DNA of 64,000 nt from Mayfieldus sp038040285 (GCA_038040285.1 JBBPIN010000005.1:1-64000), one strand, 5' to 3'; counted from the stretch's first letter, positions 26,825-35,476 are shown. Numbers and translations are program-made. The notes: generated by a model from the letters alone, not told the origin.

Positions 26825-28326
26825 GCCTCAACCTCGCCGAGACGATCACCCGCAGCGCCGAGCGCCACCCGGATCGTCCCGCGCTGCGGCTCGGCGACAC
26901 CGAGCTGACCTACGCCGAGCTCGACCGCGACAGCGCCCGGCTGGCCACATTGCTGCGCGACAACGGTGTCGAGCAGGGCGACCGGGTCGCGATCATGCTC
27001 CCCAACGTCCCCCAGTTCCCGATCTCCTACTACGGGATCCTCCGCGCTGGAGCGGTGGTCGTGCCGATGAACGTGCTGCTCAAGCAGCGCGAGATCAGCT
27101 TCTACCTCGAGGACTCCGGCGCCCGACTGCTGCTCGCATGGCATGGTTTCCTCGACGAGGCACGGGCGGGCGCCGAGACAGCCAGCGCAGAGCTGGTCGA
27201 GGTCGAGCCGGCCGCGTTCTCACAGACCCTCGAAGGCCTGGAGCTGGCCCCCGGCCTCGCCGAGACCGACGAGAGCGACACGGCCGTGATCCTCTACACG
27301 TCGGGGACGACCGGCAAGCCGAAGGGCGCCGAGCTCACCCATCTCAACCTGTCGCTGAACGCGGAGATCGTCGCCGAGACGCTGACCGAGGTCGGACCCG
27401 AGGACGTCGTGCTCGGTGCGCTGCCCCAGTTTCACTCCTTCGGCCAGACGGCGACGCTGAACGCCTCGCTGCGCGAGGGCGCCTGCGTCGTGATGCTGCC
27501 CCGCTTCGACCCCGGCGACGCGCTGGAGGCGATGCAACGCGAGCGGGTCACCGTCTTCCAGGGGGTACCGACGATGTACGGGGCGATGCTCAACCACCCC
27601 GGGCGCGAGGGCTTCGACACCTCCTCACTTAGAAATTGCATGACCGGCGGGGCGGCGATGCCGGTCGAGGTCCTTCGCGGCTTCGAAGAGGCGTTCGGCT
27701 GCAAGCTGCTCGAGGGCTACGGGCTCTCGGAGACCTCGCCGGTCGCCTGCTCGAACCACCCCGACCGCGAGCGCAAAGCGGGCTCGATCGGCCAGCCGAT
27801 CCGCGGCGTCGAGATGCAAATCGTCGACGAGAGCGACAACGAGCTCCCACCCGGCGAGGTGGGCGAGGTCGTGATCCGAGGCCACAACATCATGAAGGGC
27901 TACTGGCAGCGCCCCGACGCGACCGCGGAGGCGATGCGCGGCGGCTGGTTTCACAGCGGCGACATGGGTCGCATCGACGAGGACGGCATCTTCTACATCG
28001 TCGATCGCAAGAAGGACATGATCATCCGCGGCGGCTACAACGTCTACCCGCGCGAGGTCGAGGAAGTGCTGTACGAGCATCCGGCGGTGCTGGAGGCCGC
28101 AGTCGTGGGAGCACCCGACGAGAAGATGGGCGAGGAGGTTTGCGCGGCGGTGGTGCTGCGACCGGAGGTCAGCGCGTCAGCCGAGGAGCTTCAGCGGCAC
28201 GTCAAATCGCAACTCGCCGCCTACAAGTACCCGCGCCAGGTCTGGTTCCTCGACGAGCTGCCCAAGGGCCCGACCGGGAAGATCCTCAAGCGCGAGATCA
28301 GCCCGCCCAGCTCTCCCCCTGGCTGA
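26821..28326 (+). CDS. AMP-forming acyl-CoA ligase (ANL superfamily)
   Basis: 501 residues, ATG 26821. Activates a carboxylic acid as acyl-AMP and then acyl-CoA. The P-loop ILYTSGTTGKPKGAEL, GYGLSETSPVA, the hinge GWFHSGDMGRIDEDGIFYIVDRKKDMIIRGG in pieces and the C-terminal catalytic Lys in KGPTGKILKREI are all present. Long-chain fatty acid is the likely substrate because a TetR regulator of the fatty-acid type and an SCP2 lipid-binding oxidase lie just downstream, but this is inference. Coupled to glyS by ATGA; the 3' end overlaps the TetR gene by 29 bases. Confidence 0.9.
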   Translation: MSLNLAETITRSAERHPDRPALRLGDTELTYAELDRDSARLATLLRDNGVEQGDRVAIMLPNVPQFPISYYGILRAGAVVVPMNVLLKQREISFYLEDSGARLLLAWHGFLDEARAGAETASAELVEVEPAAFSQTLEGLELAPGLAETDESDTAVILYTSGTTGKPKGAELTHLNLSLNAEIVAETLTEVGPEDVVLGALPQFHSFGQTATLNASLREGACVVMLPRFDPGDALEAMQRERVTVFQGVPTMYGAMLNHPGREGFDTSSLRNCMTGGAAMPVEVLRGFEEAFGCKLLEGYGLSETSPVACSNHPDRERKAGSIGQPIRGVEMQIVDESDNELPPGEVGEVVIRGHNIMKGYWQRPDATAEAMRGGWFHSGDMGRIDEDGIFYIVDRKKDMIIRGGYNVYPREVEEVLYEHPAVLEAAVVGAPDEKMGEEVCAAVVLRPEVSASAEELQRHVKSQLAAYKYPRQVWFLDELPKGPTGKILKREISPPSSPPG

Positions 28327-28954
28327 GCCGGTCGAGGCCGACCCAGGCGAAGTCCATGTGCGTCTCGAGCAGGCGCTCGCGCGGAACGTCGCGGTGATCG
28401 TCCCACCAGTTGCCAAGCGCGCGCAGCGCGCCGACAAGCTGCTGGGCGAGCATCTCGATCTCGAAGTGGGCGTCGTCAGGGTCCTCTCCCATCTCGGGCG
28501 TCGCGTCGGCCTGCATCAGGGCGGCGACCGCGTGCGCGATCTCGCTCTGCACTCGCCCAACCGTCGCCTCGACGCCGGAGTCGGCCGGATTGCGCACCAT
28601 CAACCGCCACGGCTCTCGATGGTCCTCGACGAAGGAAAGGAAGGCATCGCCCCCGGCCCGCAGCCGCTCTTCCGGCGGGGCAGCGGTTGCGATCGCCCCG
28701 ATCACCCGCTCGAGCAGCTCGTGGACGTAGCGGCCCAGCAGCGCCCCATGCAGGTCGCGCTTGGAGGGAAAGTGCTCGTAGATCAGCGCCTTGGAGATCC
28801 CAGCCCGATCGGCGACCCCCTCGAGGGACGTCTCGTGGAATCCGTTCAGCGAGAACTCTTCCAGCGCCGCGTCGAGGATCGCCTCGCGGCGATCCGCCGC
28901 GGACATGCGCCGCCGCTTGGGTTTGGTATCTGTGACCGAACTCACTCCGCTCAA
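28298..28954 (-). CDS. TetR family regulator
   Basis: 218 residues if it starts at TTG 28954; GTG 28945 or ATG 28906 are alternatives and none has a strong ribosome site. HTH: REAILDAALEEFSLNGFHE then TSLEGVADRAGISKALIYEHF, FPSKRDLHGALL. The ligand domain is generic. Divergent from the R2-SCP2 gene, with a perfect palindrome in between that is probably its operator, and convergent-overlapping with the acyl-CoA ligase. Confidence 0.9.
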   Translation of the reverse strand: MSGVSSVTDTKPKRRRMSAADRREAILDAALEEFSLNGFHETSLEGVADRAGISKALIYEHFPSKRDLHGALLGRYVHELLERVIGAIATAAPPEERLRAGGDAFLSFVEDHREPWRLMVRNPADSGVEATVGRVQSEIAHAVAALMQADATPEMGEDPDDAHFEIEMLAQQLVGALRALGNWWDDHRDVPRERLLETHMDFAWVGLDRLSQGESWAG

Positions 28955-28960
28955 GGCTAG

Positions 28961-28976
28961 CTGACTCGCCAGTCAG
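28961..28976. promoter_or_regulatory. Palindromic operator candidate for the TetR regulator
   Basis: Inverted repeat CTGACT-CGCC-AGTCAG in the 72-base space between the divergent TetR and R2-SCP2 genes, 6 bases from the TTG start of the regulator. Size, symmetry and position fit a TetR operator controlling both genes. Confidence 0.65.
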
Positions 28977-29026
28977 TTATTCTAAGCATCCCGGAGAGCT
29001 CCGACCCGCGAGGAGGTCGACCTGCA

Positions 29027-30313
29027 ATGTCAGTCGCAGCCCAGGGCGCCGCCACCGGCGACATCACCTACGAGGATCTCTACCAGCGCTGGGAGCACGG
29101 CAACTGGTCGGCCTACGACCTCGACTTCACCGAGGACCGCAAGGGCTGGGAGGCGCTGAGCGAGATTCAGAAGAAGTCCGCTCTCTGGATCTACTCGATG
29201 TTCTTCTACGGCGAGGACTCGGTCACCGACAATCTCTCGCCCTACATCGACGCGGCACCGAAGGAGGAGCAGAAGTACTTCCTTGCCAGTCAGCAGGTCG
29301 ACGAGGCGCGCCACGCGGTCTTCTTTCACCGCTTTTTCAGGGAGGTGATCGGGGCCGAGGGCTCGATCTCCTCGACGCTCGCCTACACCCTGCCCCAGCT
29401 CGGGTGGGGCTACCGCGGAGTCTTCGGACGCCTCGACCAGATGGCCGAGGAGCTGCGCCGCGACCGCTCGCTGCCCAAGTTCGCGCAGGCGATCGCGCTC
29501 TACCACATGGTCGTCGAGGCGTCACTTGCCCAGCCCGGCCAGCACTTCATCGAGGACTTCTTCGTCAAGGAGGGCACGATGCCCGGCTTCAGCGAGGGCA
29601 TGGGCAACGTCTCGCGCGACGAGCAGCGCCACATAGGCTTCGGCGTCAAGGCGCTGTCGGAGATGTTTGCCGAATCGGACGAGTGCAAGCAGGCGGTGGT
29701 CGAGCTGCTGCGCGAGGTGTTCCCCTTCCTGCCGGGTGTCTTCGTTCCGCCGGGCTGGGACGAGCGCTACACGACCGAATATGGGTTCACGCTCGAGGAC
29801 ATCTACGCATTTGGCATGCGCTCGGTGGAGGCAAAGTGGCGGGCGGCTGGGTTCCCGCTCGAGGAGATGCCGCCTGACCTGTACCCGTTCGATCTCTCGC
29901 TGACCCACGAGGAGCGAGCGCGCAACCAGATCGTGCTCCTGAAGGCCGGCGTGATCGGCGAGCCGAACGGGCGCCCCGATTCCAGTCCCGAGACCCAGCG
30001 CGTCCTCTTCGAGATCATCGGCCACTCTGCAAACACCGGCGGGATGAACGGGCGTCCTTGGGTGTTCCAGTGGCGCTTCAGCGATGCCGACCCCTGGCAC
30101 ATCGTGGTCGAGAACGGCTCCACGCGGGTCGAGCCGGGCGACGCGCAGCGCCCCGACTTCACCATCGAGACCTCCTGGCAGCAGTGGATCGAGGTCTCGA
30201 CCCGCGGCCAGAACCCGTTCCCTGCCCTCCTGCGCCGGCGCCTGAGGCCGCGCGGCTCGCTGCGCGGCTTCCGCGCCTTCACGAGCGTGTTCGCGCCGCG
30301 CAGGGTCACCTGA
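29027..30313 (+). CDS. R2-like ferritin-fold oxidase fused to an SCP2-type domain
   Basis: 428 residues from ATG 29027 with GAGGAGG upstream. Residues 1-290 are a ribonucleotide-reductase-R2-like di-metal carboxylate protein; ligands can be placed at E63, E93, H96 (DEARH), E164 (MVVEAS), E199 and H202 (DEQRH). There is no R1 partner, so it is more likely an R2-like ligand-binding oxidase than an NrdB. Residues 300-428 resemble an SCP2 sterol-carrier domain (PWHIVVENGSTRVEPGDAQR, PDFTIETSWQQWIEV, RGSLRGF). The fusion suggests a lipid-oxidising enzyme carrying its own lipid-binding module. Function inferred. Confidence 0.85.
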   Translation: MSVAAQGAATGDITYEDLYQRWEHGNWSAYDLDFTEDRKGWEALSEIQKKSALWIYSMFFYGEDSVTDNLSPYIDAAPKEEQKYFLASQQVDEARHAVFFHRFFREVIGAEGSISSTLAYTLPQLGWGYRGVFGRLDQMAEELRRDRSLPKFAQAIALYHMVVEASLAQPGQHFIEDFFVKEGTMPGFSEGMGNVSRDEQRHIGFGVKALSEMFAESDECKQAVVELLREVFPFLPGVFVPPGWDERYTTEYGFTLEDIYAFGMRSVEAKWRAAGFPLEEMPPDLYPFDLSLTHEERARNQIVLLKAGVIGEPNGRPDSSPETQRVLFEIIGHSANTGGMNGRPWVFQWRFSDADPWHIVVENGSTRVEPGDAQRPDFTIETSWQQWIEVSTRGQNPFPALLRRRLRPRGSLRGFRAFTSVFAPRRVT

Positions 30314-30340
30314 CGATCAGGACACGGGCGTAATCGCGCC

Positions 30341-31750
30341 TCAGGAGATCGGCGGGCGATCCGCGGCCCAGGGCCGCTCCGCCTCCAGCTGCGCGGCGAG
30401 CGAGAGCAACGTGCCCTCGTCGCCTGGCCGTCCGACCAGCTGCACGGCCAGCGGCAGGCCGTCGGCCGCGAACCCGGCGGGCACCGATGCGGCCGGGTTG
30501 CCGAGGTGGTTCCAGGGAGGAGTGAAGCCGTAGAAGCGGATCTGGCCGAGCATTATCCGCATCGCGCTGCGACCCTCCCAGTGGCGCAGCGGCAGCGCCG
30601 TTCCCCCCATCACCGGCATCATCAGGACGTCGAACTGCTCGAACAGGGGCCTGATGCGCTCGCGATCGCGCTCCGCAGCCTCGCCGCGAGCCCGCTCCAG
30701 GGCGCGCTCGGAGACCAGGCCGCCGATCTGCCCGAAGCGGCGGGTCCGCAGCTCGAGCCGCTCCGGGTGCGGCACCCGGGCCACGTCGTCGTGGATGCCG
30801 CGCAGGTAGCGGGCCGAGACCTGGTTGCCGATCATGCCCCAGTCTGGGTCCCGCTGGCCGACCTCGTGCCCGAGCGAGCGCAGAAGCTCGGCGGTGTCCG
30901 CGACCGCGCCCTTGACCGCATCGGAGACGATCGGGGGCGCGACCCCGCGCATCGGCGTGGTCGAGCAGGCGATTCGCAGCTTGCTGGGTGGGCTCTTCGC
31001 GTACTCGACAAAGCGGCGCTCGGGGGACGGTGGAGCACCGGGCTCCTGCGAGCCGCCGCTGGTCAGGTCAAGGTAGATCGCGGTGTCGAGCACCGTCCGG
31101 CTCAGACAACCGTTCACCGACATCCCGTTCCAGTGCTCGAGGTCGGGCGCCAGCGAGATCCGACCCCGAGAGGGCTTCAGCCCGAAGACCCCGCACGACG
31201 CCGCCGGGATGCGGATCGACCCGGCCCCGTCGGACGCCGACGCGAGCGGCACCAACCCGGCGGCGACCGCCGCAGCGCTGCCGCCGCTCGAGCCTCCGGT
31301 CCCGTGCTGTGAGTCCCAGGGATTGCGGGTCACGCCCCAGGTAGCGGACTCGGTGAAGCCGAAGATCGCCAGCTCGGGGAGGTTGGTCTTGCCGACCACG
31401 ATCGCGCCGGCGCCGCGAAGCCGTCGCACCATCTCGGAGTCGGCGGCGGCCCGATCGGTGAAGGCGTCGGTGCCGTTCGCGGTCAGCTCGCCTGCCAGGT
31501 CGGCGGAGTCCTTGATCGCGATCGGCACCCCGAGGAGCGGCCGTTCGTCTCCGGCCCCCAGCCGCGCCTCGGCCTGCTGCGCCTCGGCGAGCGCCCGCTC
31601 GGCGAGCACGACGCGAAACGTGTTCAGCTGCGGCTCGAGGCGCTCGATGCGGTCGAGCGCCTGTTGCACCAGATCGGTCGGCGATACCTGGCCCGCCCGG
31701 ACCAACTCGGCCTGCTGCGCAGCCCCCGCGAATGCCAGGTCATCGTTCAT
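30341..31750 (-). CDS. Amidase (amidase signature family)
   Basis: 469 residues from ATG 31750. Amidase signature enzyme with the Ser-cisSer-Lys triad: Lys in VPIAIKDSADLAG, the serine-rich GTGGSSGGSAAAVAAGLVPL and SDGAGSIRIPAASCGVFGLK. It resembles GatA but is not near gatB or gatC and ends with a hydrophobic NHLGNPAASVPAGFAADGLP typical of general amidases. The substrate is unknown. It converges on the R2-SCP2 gene. Confidence 0.9.
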   Translation of the reverse strand: MNDDLAFAGAAQQAELVRAGQVSPTDLVQQALDRIERLEPQLNTFRVVLAERALAEAQQAEARLGAGDERPLLGVPIAIKDSADLAGELTANGTDAFTDRAAADSEMVRRLRGAGAIVVGKTNLPELAIFGFTESATWGVTRNPWDSQHGTGGSSGGSAAAVAAGLVPLASASDGAGSIRIPAASCGVFGLKPSRGRISLAPDLEHWNGMSVNGCLSRTVLDTAIYLDLTSGGSQEPGAPPSPERRFVEYAKSPPSKLRIACSTTPMRGVAPPIVSDAVKGAVADTAELLRSLGHEVGQRDPDWGMIGNQVSARYLRGIHDDVARVPHPERLELRTRRFGQIGGLVSERALERARGEAAERDRERIRPLFEQFDVLMMPVMGGTALPLRHWEGRSAMRIMLGQIRFYGFTPPWNHLGNPAASVPAGFAADGLPLAVQLVGRPGDEGTLLSLAAQLEAERPWAADRPPIS

Positions 31751-31899
31751 TGCTCGGCGAGGACTATCAGGCGGTCGCTGCCCACTCTGCGGCTCACGGT
31801 CGGCGAAGCATATGGCGGTCGGCGATCACCACACCGCAACCTCGGCCGTGCGCCGCGTGTTGAATGGACCGCAATATCAATCCCCCAGGGAGGGATGAA

Positions 31900-32644
31900 A
31901 TGAAGCTACGAGGCACAGGGATCCTCGTCAGCGCCTTGGCGATTCTTGCCTTCAGCGCAGCGAGTGCGATGGCGCTGACGATCATCGGCACCGACGGACC
32001 CGACACCATCACCGGCTCCAACCAGGCCGACCAGATCGACGCCAAGCCCGGCGACGACCAGATACGCGCGCTCCAGGGCGACGACAGCGTCGTCGCCGGA
32101 GACGGAAACGACCGGGCCGATCTGGGCCCGGGCAAGGATCAGGCCGACGGCGGCCTCGGCGATGACCAGATAGACGGCGGAGTCGGCGACGACCACATCG
32201 TCGGCGGCGACGGCCAACGACTATCTGCTCGGCTGGCGGGGAAATGACGAGGTCCTCGGGCAGGTGGGAGACGACCTCCTGCGTGGGTACTTCGGTCATG
32301 ACCTGGTTCGGGGCGGCGACGGCAACGACGAGCTGCACGGTGGACCGGGCAACGACGTCGAGTACGCGGGGCCCGGCGTCGACACCGTGTTCGGCGGCAG
32401 GGGCAACGACGTGATCTCGGCGCTGGCGCAGGTCGACGTCTCCCAACCCGGGGTCGACACCGTCCACGCGCGGCGGGGCAACGACATGGTCCTGGTCCGC
32501 GACGGCGAGGCCGACCAGGTGTTCTGCGGCAGCGGATTCGACACCGTGATCGCCGATCAACAGGATGTGGTCGCCCGCAGCTGCGAACGCGTCCTTCGCG
32601 GCGACCCGCAGCCCGGCGAGGACAACCAGGAGGTCTCCTCCTAG
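31900..32644 (+). pseudogene. Secreted RTX-like calcium-binding protein, split by a frameshift
   Basis: Start at ATG 31900 with GGGAGGG upstream; MKLRGTGILVSALAILAFSA is a signal peptide. Then GTDGPDTITGSNQADQIDA and a row of glycine-aspartate nonapeptides (GGVGDDHIVGGDG) of the haemolysin/RTX type. At about 32214 the frame shifts: the first frame ends at TGA near 32247, while the repeats continue in the next frame (NDYLLGWRGNDEVLGQVGDD to RGNDVIS and a Cys-containing end) to the stop at 32644. Removing one C of GGCCAACG restores a single 247-residue protein. Sequencing error or a real disruption are both possible. Confidence 0.82.
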
Positions 32645-32672
32645 GCGTTCCGACCGCATGGCCGTTGCGAGC

Positions 32673-32694
32673 GGGGTCCCTTCGCGGGGACCCC
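32673..32694 (+). terminator. Intrinsic terminator-like hairpin after the RTX gene
   Basis: Perfect 8-bp stem GGGGTCCC/GGGACCCC with loop TTCGCG, followed by GTTTCATT, 28 bases after the RTX stop. This is the most convincing terminator in the window. Confidence 0.75.
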
Positions 32695-32742
32695 GTTTCA
32701 TTGCGCGGAGATGCGGTTACGGCCGTCTAGACTCACGCCACT

Positions 32743-33579
32743 TTGCGGATCGGGTCTGAGGCAGGCACGTCACGACCGAGGTCGAGAGCCGCCCCGATCG
32801 CGGCGGCGGTCGGCTGCGCGCTGCTGCTGGCGCTCGCCGCCAGTGGCAGCGCCAATTCGCGCGGCCGCTACCCGGGCGACGACCCGGACGAGAACGGCGC
32901 CAACCCCTGCACCGGCCCGGAGCAGGCCGAGCTGCTGTGCCCGAACCTGCGGATGTCAAAGCCGAGCCATCTGGTCATCTCCAAGAGCCTGAGCGGGCGG
33001 CGTTTGCTGCACGCGAAGAGCAGCGTCAACAGCCGCGGCCAGGGACCGATGGAGATTCGCGGCATCCGCATCCCCGGCACACGCCTGATGCGTGTCAACC
33101 AGCGCATTCACCGCAAAGGCGGCGGCAAGCTGGTGATCCCTACCCAGGGCCGCCTCGCCTTCTATCCGGTCCCCGGCCAGTACCGCTACTGGAAGTTCCG
33201 CGATGCGGCCCGGTTCGAGATCTGGACCGTCGACGACCAGGGCCTTCCAAAGACGCAGATCCGCACCGGGCCGAAGTTCTACTACTGCCTGCGCGACCTC
33301 GAGCGCACCAAGCCCTCACGCCACTCGCCCCGCCACCGCGTCTATCCAGGCTGTAACCAGAACCCCAACAAGCGCGGCGTGGTACTGGGGACCTCGGTCG
33401 GCTGGTCCGACATCTACCCCGCCGAATACCACGAGCAGTACGTCAACGTCACCGGCCTCCACGGCTGTTTCGCGTTCTACATGGAGGCCGACCCGAAGAA
33501 CCACCTGCGCGAGTCGAACGAGAACGACAACCGCTCACGCGTCCTGGTCCGCCTGCCTTCAGGCCACGTCGGCTGCTGA
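32743..33579 (+). CDS. Secreted lysyl-oxidase-like protein
   Basis: 278 residues if it begins at TTG 32743; no ribosome site is obvious. An N-terminal Arg-rich stretch and the hydrophobic segment IAAAVGCALLLALAASGSA look like a signal peptide. The C-terminal 140 residues resemble the catalytic part of the lysyl oxidase family: KFYYCLRDLER, CNQNPNKRGVVLGTSVGWSD, IYPAEYHEQYVNVTGLHGCF, ADPKNHLRESNENDN. Canonical lysyl oxidases use a HxHxH copper site; here only YHEQ and a few scattered His are seen, so catalysis is uncertain. The neighbouring gene is also secreted. Confidence 0.7.
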   Translation: MRIGSEAGTSRPRSRAAPIAAAVGCALLLALAASGSANSRGRYPGDDPDENGANPCTGPEQAELLCPNLRMSKPSHLVISKSLSGRRLLHAKSSVNSRGQGPMEIRGIRIPGTRLMRVNQRIHRKGGGKLVIPTQGRLAFYPVPGQYRYWKFRDAARFEIWTVDDQGLPKTQIRTGPKFYYCLRDLERTKPSRHSPRHRVYPGCNQNPNKRGVVLGTSVGWSDIYPAEYHEQYVNVTGLHGCFAFYMEADPKNHLRESNENDNRSRVLVRLPSGHVGC

Positions 33580-33582
33580 GCG

Positions 33583-34194
33583 CTACTGCTTGTCGGTCAG
33601 CAGGTAACGCGCCGTCGCCTTGCTGGCGGCGAGCAGCCCCGAATGGTCCTGGCCGGGTGCCGAGAGCGCCTGTAGCGCGAAGCCGTCGCCGACCGCGAAC
33701 AGATAGGAGGTCACCGCCTCCGCGTCGTAGCGCAGGTTCAGCACCCCTTCGGCCTCCTTGGCCCTGAGGATCTCGCCGACGTGGCCGCGCGTACGCTCGA
33801 AAAGCTGGCCCAACTCGCGCTGGATGTCGGGATTGCGGCGGCCGGCGCTGAACAGCTCGAACAGCAGCAGGAAGTATTCGGGCTCGTTCTCGATCAGGTC
33901 CATGAGGAGCGTGACCAGACCATCGAGGACGTCGTCGACCGTCTGCGCCTTGGCGAGCGGCTCGTCGAGCATCTCGATGCGCAGCTCGGTGTCGCGGCGC
34001 ACCACCTCGACCAGCAGTCGCTCCTTGGTCCCGAAGTAGTAATGCAGCAACCCACGGCTCACTCCGGCCTCGCGGGCTACGTGCTCGAAGGTCGAGCCGG
34101 CGGCGCCGCGCTTGGCGACGCTCTTGCGCATCGCGTCGACGATCCGCTGTGCCTTCTCCCCGGTCAGCTCGCGCTCTGGTGCAGCAGCCTCCAT
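33583..34194 (-). CDS. TetR family regulator
   Basis: 203 residues from ATG 34194. HTH region AQRIVDAMRKSVAKRGAAGS, TFEHVAREAGVSRGLLHYYF and FGTKERLLVEVVRRD. The C-terminal part is of the TetR_C type with ELFSAGRRNPDIQREL. It stops four bases after the lysyl-oxidase-like gene on the opposite strand and is followed upstream by the lactonase-like gene on the same strand, which it may regulate. Confidence 0.9.
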   Translation of the reverse strand: MEAAAPERELTGEKAQRIVDAMRKSVAKRGAAGSTFEHVAREAGVSRGLLHYYFGTKERLLVEVVRRDTELRIEMLDEPLAKAQTVDDVLDGLVTLLMDLIENEPEYFLLLFELFSAGRRNPDIQRELGQLFERTRGHVGEILRAKEAEGVLNLRYDAEAVTSYLFAVGDGFALQALSAPGQDHSGLLAASKATARYLLTDKQ

Positions 34195-34256
34195 GAACGG
34201 GAAGTCTATTCAGAGCTGCAGCTTTGGCGAGGCGAGGCTGGCCAGCCAGCCGGCGC

Positions 34257-34958
34257 CTACCGCAGCCGTACAGGCGGGTTGTGGCCCGGGATCACGACTG
34301 CGGGGTCGAGGTCCCGTATCCGCTGCCACTGCTCCAGCAGCTCCTCGCGCTCGGGCCCGAAGTCCTGCGGCAGGTCCATCTCGTCGAAGTACTCGGGTAG
34401 CGGGCCGACGCAGTCCGACGCGATCGCCGTCAATCCGTCGTCGGTGTCGACGAGGACCGTGATCAGGCCGTCGCAGTGACCGGGGGTGCGGATCCAGCGC
34501 ACGCCCGGCTCGATCTCTCCCTCATCGCCGTCGAGGATCTCCAGGTTGACCGTCTCCAGCTGACCGGCGACGAGCTGGGCATAGGGGGCCTCGGTCTCCA
34601 GTCGATGCACGTAGACGGTGCGCTGCGGCCAGGTGGCGAGCGCCTCCGCGTGGTCGAAGTGCAGGTGGGTCATGATCACCTTCTTGACGTCATTGGCCGA
34701 GACGCCAAGCGAGTCGAGCGCCCCGAACTGCGGCGCGCCCTGCATGACCAGGCCCGGATCGACCAGATAGTCCTCGGAGGCGCGGATCAGGAGGCTGTTG
34801 GGGAAAGCGACCATCCCCACCGTCTTTCCCTCTGCCTGAAGCTCCTTGTAGCGGCGAAAACCGTCCGCGGAGCTCTGCAGCTGCTCGGGGACGGCGCTCT
34901 CGCCGTCGAGGGAGAAGACGTAGCGCTGCGCGGGAAGCAGCACGTGGACGGAGTGCAT
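34257..34958 (-). CDS. Metallo-beta-lactamase fold hydrolase, lactonase-like
   Basis: 233 residues from ATG 34958. Di-metal ligands are complete: MTHLHFDHAEAL (HxHxDH), the later His in RTPGHCDG, the bridging Asp in ASDCVGPL and the final PGHNPP. The layout with a long N-terminal arm matches the N-acyl-homoserine-lactonase group of the superfamily, although other lactones are equally possible. The gene lies 62 bases upstream of the TetR gene on the same strand. Confidence 0.82.
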   Translation of the reverse strand: MHSVHVLLPAQRYVFSLDGESAVPEQLQSSADGFRRYKELQAEGKTVGMVAFPNSLLIRASEDYLVDPGLVMQGAPQFGALDSLGVSANDVKKVIMTHLHFDHAEALATWPQRTVYVHRLETEAPYAQLVAGQLETVNLEILDGDEGEIEPGVRWIRTPGHCDGLITVLVDTDDGLTAIASDCVGPLPEYFDEMDLPQDFGPEREELLEQWQRIRDLDPAVVIPGHNPPVRLR

Positions 34959-34977
34959 GGTTTCAGGTCTCGTCTGT

Positions 34978-35040
34978 CGTCATTCGTCATTCGTCATTCG
35001 AGATAAGAGGGACGAATGACGAGTTACGAATTACGAACTT
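34978..35040. repeat. Heptamer repeat cluster with inverted halves
   Basis: Nine consecutive 7-base units: CGTCATT three times, then CGAGATA, AGAGGGA, CGAATGA, CGAGTTA, CGAATTA and CGAACTT. The left and right halves are inverted relative to each other (TCGTCATTCG against CGAATGACGA), so the array can fold into a hairpin. It occupies the spacer between the lactonase start and the YtxH-like gene and covers the latter's TAA stop. Confidence 0.88.
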
Positions 35041-35476
35041 ACGAGCCGGCGCCGTTCCCGGTCGAGGTGGTGCTCGTGTACTCGAACTCCTCCTCGGCGC
35101 CGAACAGGGAGTCCATGACCGCCTTGCGGGCGCTCTCGCTCAGCGCCAGGGCGACTCCCGCCCCAATCGTGCCAAACAGGATCAGCCGGCCGAGACGGAC
35201 CTTGCGCTTGCGGCGCCCGCGCAGCTGGTCGGAAGCCTCGCGCAGCGAGTCGGCGGCGGTGCGAAGGTCGCGCTGGACCTTCTTGTCGTCCATCAGCCGC
35301 TGCGCCGGCTTGCCGTTCTTGGTGATCCGATCGTAAGCGTGGCGAGCCGCGCCATAGGCGTCGCGCAGGTTGTTGCGCAGTTGCTCGTCCTCGATCAGAC
35401 GCTGGACGTAGGGGTGCGAACGGGCCGCGCTGTACGCGTCGGCCGCCTTGCCCGCGGTGGTGGTGCCTCTAGCCAT
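35039..35476 (-). CDS. YtxH-like protein with one membrane helix
   Basis: 145 residues. The N-terminal half is helical and charged (PYVQRLIEDEQLRNNLRDAY, QRLMDDKKVQRDLRTAADS), followed by the basic stretch RGRRKRKVRLGRL and the hydrophobic segment LILFGTIGAGVALALS. This arrangement resembles YtxH-type general-stress proteins and related actinobacterial proteins; the function is unknown. The 3' end lies in the heptamer cluster. Confidence 0.62.
   Translation of the reverse strand: MARGTTTAGKAADAYSAARSHPYVQRLIEDEQLRNNLRDAYGAARHAYDRITKNGKPAQRLMDDKKVQRDLRTAADSLREASDQLRGRRKRKVRLGRLILFGTIGAGVALALSESARKAVMDSLFGAEEEFEYTSTTSTGNGAGS

Noticed and set aside
29027..30313. Class I ribonucleotide reductase small subunit NrdB
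   Set aside because: The metal ligands fit, but there is no nrdA nearby, the protein has an extra SCP2-like domain and lacks a clear NrdB C-terminal tail for R1 binding.
30341..31750. GatA subunit of the tRNA amidotransferase
   Set aside because: No gatB or gatC neighbours and the C-terminal part resembles general amidases.
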